Source: Phaseolibacter flectens ATCC 12775
Lineage (GTDB): Bacteria > Pseudomonadota > Gammaproteobacteria > Enterobacterales > Enterobacteriaceae
Reading direction: 5' to 3'
NCBI RefSeq assembly: GCF_000518745.1
Contig: NZ_JAEE01000001.1
Coordinates: 741,084-805,083, forward strand
DNA length: 64,000 nt
Shown in pieces: positions 58,938-64,000 of this stretch. The number at the start of each line of letters is the position of its first letter. Within the stretch, counting starts at the first letter, position 1. The notes beneath the pieces were generated by a model. The model made no database searches. It was given only the letters and a program-made list of their open reading frames with translations, and was not told where the DNA came from. The position numbers and the translations under genes are program-made.

Positions 58938-61307
58938 TTATTTTATATCAGGTAGTTTGTAAGCAATGATATAGTCACCCATGGTAGATCCAAACGAACC
59001 ATGACCACCCGCGTTGATAACCAGATACTGTTTACCATCCACTTCATACGTCATTGGTGTTGCTTGACCACCAGCCGGTAGACGCGCCTGCCATAATAAC
59101 TCACCCGTACGGACACTATAGGCTCGGATATAGTTATCCAATGTCGCCGCAATAAAGAAAACATTCCCTGCTGTCGTCACTGGAGCACCAAGCATAGGCA
59201 CACCTGTTTTAAACGGTAATGGCACTGGTGCACTATCACGAATCGTACCGATACGCTTTTTCCAGACAACTTGATTGGTTTTCAAATCTAAGGCTGAGAC
59301 AAAGCCCCAAGATGGTGCCATACAAGGTAAACCAAATGGTGATAAGAATGGATTCAGCTCTACACCGTAAGGGACACCATACATATGCTGGATGCCGGAT
59401 TCCGAACCGGCTCCTTTAGCACCTTTCTCGTTCGGTTCCATTGGATTCGATGGACCACGCGGGACCAGCTTAGAAATAAAGCCCAGCGCCATTGGGTTAG
59501 TAATGGCAAACTGCTTATCCGTATTAACAGAGATGCCACCCCATTCAAACATACCTAGATTACCAGGAAAGACTAAGGTGCCCTGCTCGGAAGGTGGTGT
59601 AAAAGGTCCTTCATAACGCAGACGGTGGAACATGACTCGACAAACTAACTGATCAAACATTGTGGCTCCCCACATATTACGATCAGTCAGCATTTGTTTC
59701 GGACGGTAGCTTAACTCAGAGTAAGGCTGAGTGGGTGCTAGGTGATCACCTTTGGCCGGACCACCTGGCACAGGATGCTCATCCGCTGGCACAACTGGCT
59801 TACCAGTGACACGATTCAGTACAAAAATATCACCGGTTTTCGCTGGCGCATAAATAACCGGCACGGTATTGCCATCTTTATCTGTAATATCAGCCAGTGT
59901 AGGTTGAGCTGGCACATCCATATCCCACAGGTCGTGATGGACCGTTTGGAAGAACCAATCGAGTTTACCCGTAGATGCATGTAAAGCAAGGATGCCTGTC
60001 GCAAATTTTTCCTGCTCCGGCGTGCGGTTTCCGCCCCAAATGTCAGGCGTAGAAACGCCCATCGGCAGGTACACAACATCCAGTTTTGCATCATAGACCG
60101 CTGGAGCCCAAGAATTTGGTGAGTTATGCGTATAATGTTCACCGTCAGCAGGTATCTGATTCGGATCTTTTGCTCCTGGATCAAATGCCCAAACTAGCTT
60201 CCCTGTATCAACATCAAAACCACGTATAACCCCAGAAGGCTCGCGAACAGAAAGGTTATCCGTGACGGCACCGGCAATAATGATCACTTTGTTGGTGACA
60301 ATCGGTGGGGACGTTGGCTCATAGCCACCGGGATAAGCGAATGGTTGTTTATGCTGAAGATCAAGCACGCCATCTTGTGCAAAATTTTTGCAAAGCTCAC
60401 CGGTTTTCGGATCAAGCGCAAACAAACGGCCATCGTTAACAGGCAATAATATGCGACGAGAACAATGCGCAGGCTCAGTTTCACGCTTTTGTTCCGCATT
60501 CAGATCAACAACGGAAACCCCGCGGCAAGTCAAATGCTGAAAGGTTGCATCGGATTTCAATTTTGGATCAAAGCGCCAAATTTCCTTTCCTGTTACCGCA
60601 TTCAATGCAATCAACTGCTGATGCGCTGTACAGCTATACAGCATATCACCCACTTTAATTGGCGTAGATTCGTTGGTGATTTCACCAGGGTCATCCGCCC
60701 GTTTTAAATCACCAGTACGGTAAGTCCATGCCACCTGCAGGTTCTTAACATTACTTTCATTAATCTGAGACAATGGTGAATAACGTACGCCTTCCTGAGT
60801 TCGGCCATAAGCAGTCCACTCACCCGCAGGAACGGAAGGGGTCGCTAATGGCTGATTGTCGACATTCAGGGTACCATTCACTTCTTGTGGGTCATCAAAA
60901 AATACAGTACCTAATAGCAGGCCAGCATTGACCACCAAACCGGCCAGCAGTGCAATAATCGGTCCCTTGCTCGAGGTACAAATTTGACGTACCACTGACG
61001 GTAATAAAATCCAAAGACCAAACAGTCCCCAAATATCAACACGCGGCGCCAGCGCCCAAAAATCAAATCCGACTTCATGATAAGCCCAGATTGCTGTCAT
61101 AAACAGCAACAGTGCGTATACATAATAAGCACAGGCGCGACGTTTCAATAAGAGGAGGGTAAAAACCGCCATTAAAATTCCGGCAGTAATATAGTAACAA
61201 CTCCCACCAATCGCTGCGAGCCACGCACCTCCAGCAAGGAGAAACAGACTACAGCATATTGCAAAGGCTAAAGTAATGAGGCGAAACCCTCGGCGTTCCC
61301 TAGACAT
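58938..61307 (-). CDS. gcd: Membrane-bound PQQ glucose dehydrogenase
   Basis: A 789-residue quinoprotein (E. coli Gcd 796 aa). Five membrane helices occupy residues about 8-145, followed by a periplasmic eight-bladed propeller. Typical blocks are GEWTAYGRTQEGVRYSPLSQI at its start, the LTCRGVSV turn, FQTVHHDLWDMDVPAQP and the C-terminal GGHGSFGSTMGDYIIAY. It oxidises glucose to gluconolactone with PQQ and passes electrons to ubiquinone. Confidence 0.95.
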   Translation of the reverse strand: MSRERRGFRLITLAFAICCSLFLLAGGAWLAAIGGSCYYITAGILMAVFTLLLLKRRACAYYVYALLLFMTAIWAYHEVGFDFWALAPRVDIWGLFGLWILLPSVVRQICTSSKGPIIALLAGLVVNAGLLLGTVFFDDPQEVNGTLNVDNQPLATPSVPAGEWTAYGRTQEGVRYSPLSQINESNVKNLQVAWTYRTGDLKRADDPGEITNESTPIKVGDMLYSCTAHQQLIALNAVTGKEIWRFDPKLKSDATFQHLTCRGVSVVDLNAEQKRETEPAHCSRRILLPVNDGRLFALDPKTGELCKNFAQDGVLDLQHKQPFAYPGGYEPTSPPIVTNKVIIIAGAVTDNLSVREPSGVIRGFDVDTGKLVWAFDPGAKDPNQIPADGEHYTHNSPNSWAPAVYDAKLDVVYLPMGVSTPDIWGGNRTPEQEKFATGILALHASTGKLDWFFQTVHHDLWDMDVPAQPTLADITDKDGNTVPVIYAPAKTGDIFVLNRVTGKPVVPADEHPVPGGPAKGDHLAPTQPYSELSYRPKQMLTDRNMWGATMFDQLVCRVMFHRLRYEGPFTPPSEQGTLVFPGNLGMFEWGGISVNTDKQFAITNPMALGFISKLVPRGPSNPMEPNEKGAKGAGSESGIQHMYGVPYGVELNPFLSPFGLPCMAPSWGFVSALDLKTNQVVWKKRIGTIRDSAPVPLPFKTGVPMLGAPVTTAGNVFFIAATLDNYIRAYSVRTGELLWQARLPAGGQATPMTYEVDGKQYLVINAGGHGSFGSTMGDYIIAYKLPDIK

Positions 61308-63019
61308 ACAAATCTACCTTCAATCAATACTATCTTAAGTAGTCTCAAAAAATGAAAATGGGTGCAGATTAATTTGTCATGATTTTCTTCTGTCCACTTT
61401 GCCTCAACACAGGTTTGATGGCACCATTTCTTGCGACTACTGGTTACTTCCTGACTCGTCCATTTTCCAAACAGTGCATTAACAGGTCTGAAAATTGAGG
61501 CAGGGTGGGTAAGTATGACGGATAAGATAAAAATTGCTATAGATGGATTGACTGCATTTTGAGCTAATAATGCAATAGAAAGCAGAGATTTTGATTAGAA
61601 AAACGATACATAAACACAACTTATAGAAAAAAATTAATAGTATATGTTTTTTATCAATAACTTAAGAAAAACGCCATGGACAAACTGCATTTTTATGTTA
61701 CCGATACCACTTAATTCTAAATAAATTAATTTATTTTAAAAAAATATAGTAATTAACATTTTTTGTGAAATAACAATCTAATCCCCCTGTTAACTGAACT
61801 CAATCCCCCCAAGTTAACACTTTGGTCGACGCCATCTAACACCCGGACAGCTAAGACAGTCCGATCCGTTTCTAATCAGTGCGATTAAGAGCACGTTTGC
61901 TCCCCATGCCAAAGGGAGTGTGGTTGGATACATGAGCGCCATTGACCACAGAGAATCACCTTATCTGCAACTAAACCATGATCTCACCGACTGGCCAAGC
62001 CAATTGGAAAAGCTCTTGCCGTCAGGCAGAGACAGAAATTCAGCCCCTGCAAGTTTATCGTCGGATCAACGCTCAATGGCGAGGATCCTGAAGGTCAATC
62101 CAATACCACAAGGCTTTCGGTCATAAGCAACAATCACTTTCAGGCCAACAGACAGCGCCAGAATATCATCATGATGATTTAATAAAATCCACAAGTAAAA
62201 TAGAATGATTGCAATAAAAAACGAGGGAAGCACATAAATTTGCTTATACTATCGACGAAGAAAACTGGCCTGCTGTGATTATCACACTGAAAGAGAGCAT
62301 AAAAAGGCTCCAAATTCCCTTTCTTTTTTCCCTGTTTAAATCGGTTAATCAGGTCGTCGCAGGATGTTAGCAATGCCATTCGCAAACCCTGATGGGTTTT
62401 CCCTCCCTGTCATAATTAACATCGCTGCCACTCACGTAAACCAGCAATACCAAGTAGAACAATGTGATAGATATGATAATGTCTGGTTCGACTCACTATC
62501 CCGCGAGATTGTAGTTAATCACCCTATCAATGTTGTCGGTCAATGGAGAGATGAAGACTCGCGGTGGTAAGTCATGAACATTAACCTGATAACAACAGAA
62601 TGATGCCACAATAGCTGTGGTGAGGATGATTTTTTCTGTTCATTTTCCAAGCAAAATCCTTGACGCATCTAATCATATCAAAGGCTCAAAATGCTTAATA
62701 TTGATGCCAAAAGCCACCCCGTTAAATCAATTGGGTAAAACATAACGTGATACGCTTAATTCGGTCTAAAAACACAAAAAACGTCTCATACTTAGACATT
62801 GAAATGGGTTTATTTTTCATTTATTGCGATTAAAAACAATCAGTTAAATAGAACGGTTTAATAATTACTTAACAACATGAGATTGATATCATTCAGAACA
62901 GGTGGATCCAGCTGATTAAAAGAAAAAATCATTACATCTTGATTTAAATGTAAAACTCATACAAATAATCAAAATTTGTCAATGGATGCATCACGATTGT
63001 CTAGGCCCTTTAAATAAAA
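61308..63019. other. Long gene-free stretch between gcd and ssb
   Basis: About 1.7 kb. Two 68-codon + strand frames (61920 and 62364) have protein-like stretches but no ribosome site and no family I know, and look like fragments of decayed genes. A small hairpin CGGAC/GTCCG is near 61843-61862. Nothing else is supported. Confidence 0.5.
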
Positions 63020-63041
63020 AGCCCCTGAATTAACAGGGGCT
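63020..63041 (-). terminator. Terminator of ssb
   Basis: AGCCCCTG-TTAATT-CAGGGGCT followed by TTTTTAT on the - strand, 39 bases after the ssb stop. Confidence 0.9.
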
Positions 63042-63079
63042 TGATAAAAAATTTATAACTCAATATTTTTAGGTGGTTC

Positions 63080-63619
63080 TTAGAACGGAATATCGTCATC
63101 AAAGTCCATAGGTGGCTCATTACCTGCCGGTGGCGCATGATTGGCTTGGTGTGAAGGCTGTGAGCGACTCTGATCGCCCCCACTGAATTGATTGGCCGAG
63201 GCTTGAGGTTGTTTAGGTTGTCCCCAGCCGTTATTGCCTTGCTCTGCAGGTCCACCTTGGCTATTGCCCTGACGTCCGCCTAACATTTGCATGGTCCCGC
63301 CGACATTGACCGCCACTTCAGTTGTATAACGATCTTGGCCTGACTGATCCTGCCATTTCCGTGTCCGTAATTGCCCTTCAATATAAACCTGTGAGCCTTT
63401 ACGTAAGTATTCGCCGGCAATCTCTGCAAGTTTCCCGAACACCACGACGCGGTGCCATTCGGTGATCTCACGGTTTTCACCCGTTTGCTTATCCCGCCAG
63501 CTTTCAGATGTCGCCAGAGTCAGATTGGCGACGGCTCCACCATTGGGCATATAACGTATTTCCGGGTCCTGCCCCAGATTTCCGACAAGAATCACTTTGT
63601 TAATGCCACGACTGGCCAT
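63080..63619 (-). CDS. ssb: Single-stranded DNA-binding protein (chromosomal)
   Basis: A 179-residue SSB. The N-terminal OB fold (residues 1-112) matches enterobacterial SSB, the linker is Gly/Gln/Pro-rich, and the acidic tip MDFDDDIPF binds partner proteins. It is divergent from uvrA, the standard enterobacterial arrangement. Its OB fold is nearly the same as the prophage SSB at 51720. Confidence 0.97.
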   Translation of the reverse strand: MASRGINKVILVGNLGQDPEIRYMPNGGAVANLTLATSESWRDKQTGENREITEWHRVVVFGKLAEIAGEYLRKGSQVYIEGQLRTRKWQDQSGQDRYTTEVAVNVGGTMQMLGGRQGNSQGGPAEQGNNGWGQPKQPQASANQFSGGDQSRSQPSHQANHAPPAGNEPPMDFDDDIPF

Positions 63620-63731
63620 ATGGGTTTCTCCTGAAAATTACTTAACGAGTTTAACATCAGATAATAACACGTCCTGATTTAAATTGACCAGTTTCGGCCT
63701 TGCTCTCATTATAAACAAGATTTGCTAAAAA

Positions 63732-63751
63732 TACTGGATATTTAATCAGGC
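63732..63751 (+). promoter_or_regulatory. Degenerate LexA box at ssb/uvrA
   Basis: TACTGGATATTTAATCAGGC aligns with the E. coli uvrA SOS box; the core CTGG-N8-TCAG has one mismatch in each half. CATAAT (63763-63768) downstream could be the uvrA -10. Confidence 0.5.
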
Positions 63752-63829
63752 TGATTTTTGTGCCATAATAAATCCTAGGTTTGACGCAACCTAGTCAGTT
63801 ATTGGTGTAAGACTACTCGGGGATGATTC

Positions 63830-64000
63830 ATGGATAAGATCGACATACGTGGGGCTCGTACCCATAATCTAAAAAATATCAATCTAACTATTCCAAGAGA
63901 CAAACTGGTCGTCGTTACCGGACTCTCTGGTTCGGGTAAGTCATCACTGGCTTTTGATACGCTTTATGCTGAGGGTCAACGGCGTTACGTCGAATCCCTC
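63830..64000 (+). CDS. uvrA: Excinuclease ABC subunit A, 5' end only
   Basis: The first 57 codons of UvrA ([19 protein letters not shown], Walker [10 protein letters not shown], then [16 protein letters not shown]). UvrA scans DNA for lesions in nucleotide excision repair. GGGGATGATTC precedes the ATG. The gene runs out of the window. Confidence 0.97.
   Translation, partial: MDKIDIRGARTHNLKNINLTIPRDKLVVVTGLSGSGKSSLAFDTLYAEGQRRYVESL

Noticed and set aside
59816..60184. 122-codon - strand frame inside gcd
   Set aside because: Shadow of gcd in another register; no independent support.

Overview
The window is a piece of an Enterobacterales chromosome with a complete-looking temperate phage inserted in it. 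The host genes at both edges (sbmA end, gltP, acs-yjcH-actP, mdtJI on the left; hiuH, a YjcE-type Na+/H+ antiporter, soxR/soxS, gcd, ssb, start of uvrA on the right) read as enterobacterial orthologues, and the ssb-uvrA / soxRS / yjcE / acs-actP neighbourhood is partly collinear with E. coli. The A+T-rich composition and long non-coding stretches suggest a Morganellaceae-like or similar lineage, but the genus cannot be fixed from the sequence alone.

The prophage (about 8000-54439, 46.4 kb) is bounded by a perfect 17-bp direct repeat (8000-8016 and 54423-54439). It combines a lambda-like control plan with a contractile-tail (myovirus) structural module. Centre-right is the immunity region: cI-like repressor (44739, +), cro (44643, -), cII, nutR, and a leftward-type promoter at 46265 with nutL. 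The + strand early operon (46.3-54.4 kb) carries a small basic N-like protein, many small accessory genes, a RecE-like nuclease, SSB, Xis and Int. The - strand early operon (44.6-37.0 kb) carries cro, cII, an O-like initiator with origin iterons, a primase-helicase, NinB, a PerC-like protein, a cytosine methyltransferase, RusA and a Q-type antiterminator. The - strand late operon then runs holin, SAR endolysin, Rz/Rz1, terminase, portal, capsid, neck, sheath, tube, frameshifted chaperone, tape measure, baseplate and glycine-rich fibre (36.9-13.7 kb).

Accessory islands interrupt the late region. Between lysis genes and terminase lies a + strand pair, a small unknown protein followed by an Aca2-like regulator, behind a promoter whose spacer holds a perfect inverted repeat. 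This is the architecture of an anti-CRISPR operon and is the best candidate for a new system. At the left end there are two different acyltransferase-3 genes and a P63C-domain gene separated by copies of a terminator-bearing repeat (moron cassettes), a Panacea-domain protein with a membrane partner behind a LexA-like box (candidate PanAT toxin-antitoxin), and an AntA-type antirepressor preceded by a C4-like antisense RNA.

The repressor lacks a self-cleaving peptidase domain, while two antirepressor genes (AntA and Rha type), each preceded by a structured RNA, are present. Induction therefore probably works through antirepressors rather than RecA-stimulated repressor cleavage. Other notable items are a T_TTT_TTA -1 frameshift site in the tail chaperone gene, a 300-bp hexanucleotide repeat gene, a long reading frame overprinted on the methyltransferase, a poly-A frameshifted repeat-protein gene, a 52-bp perfect repeat in the left operon, and a phage SSB almost identical in its core to the host ssb 11 kb away.
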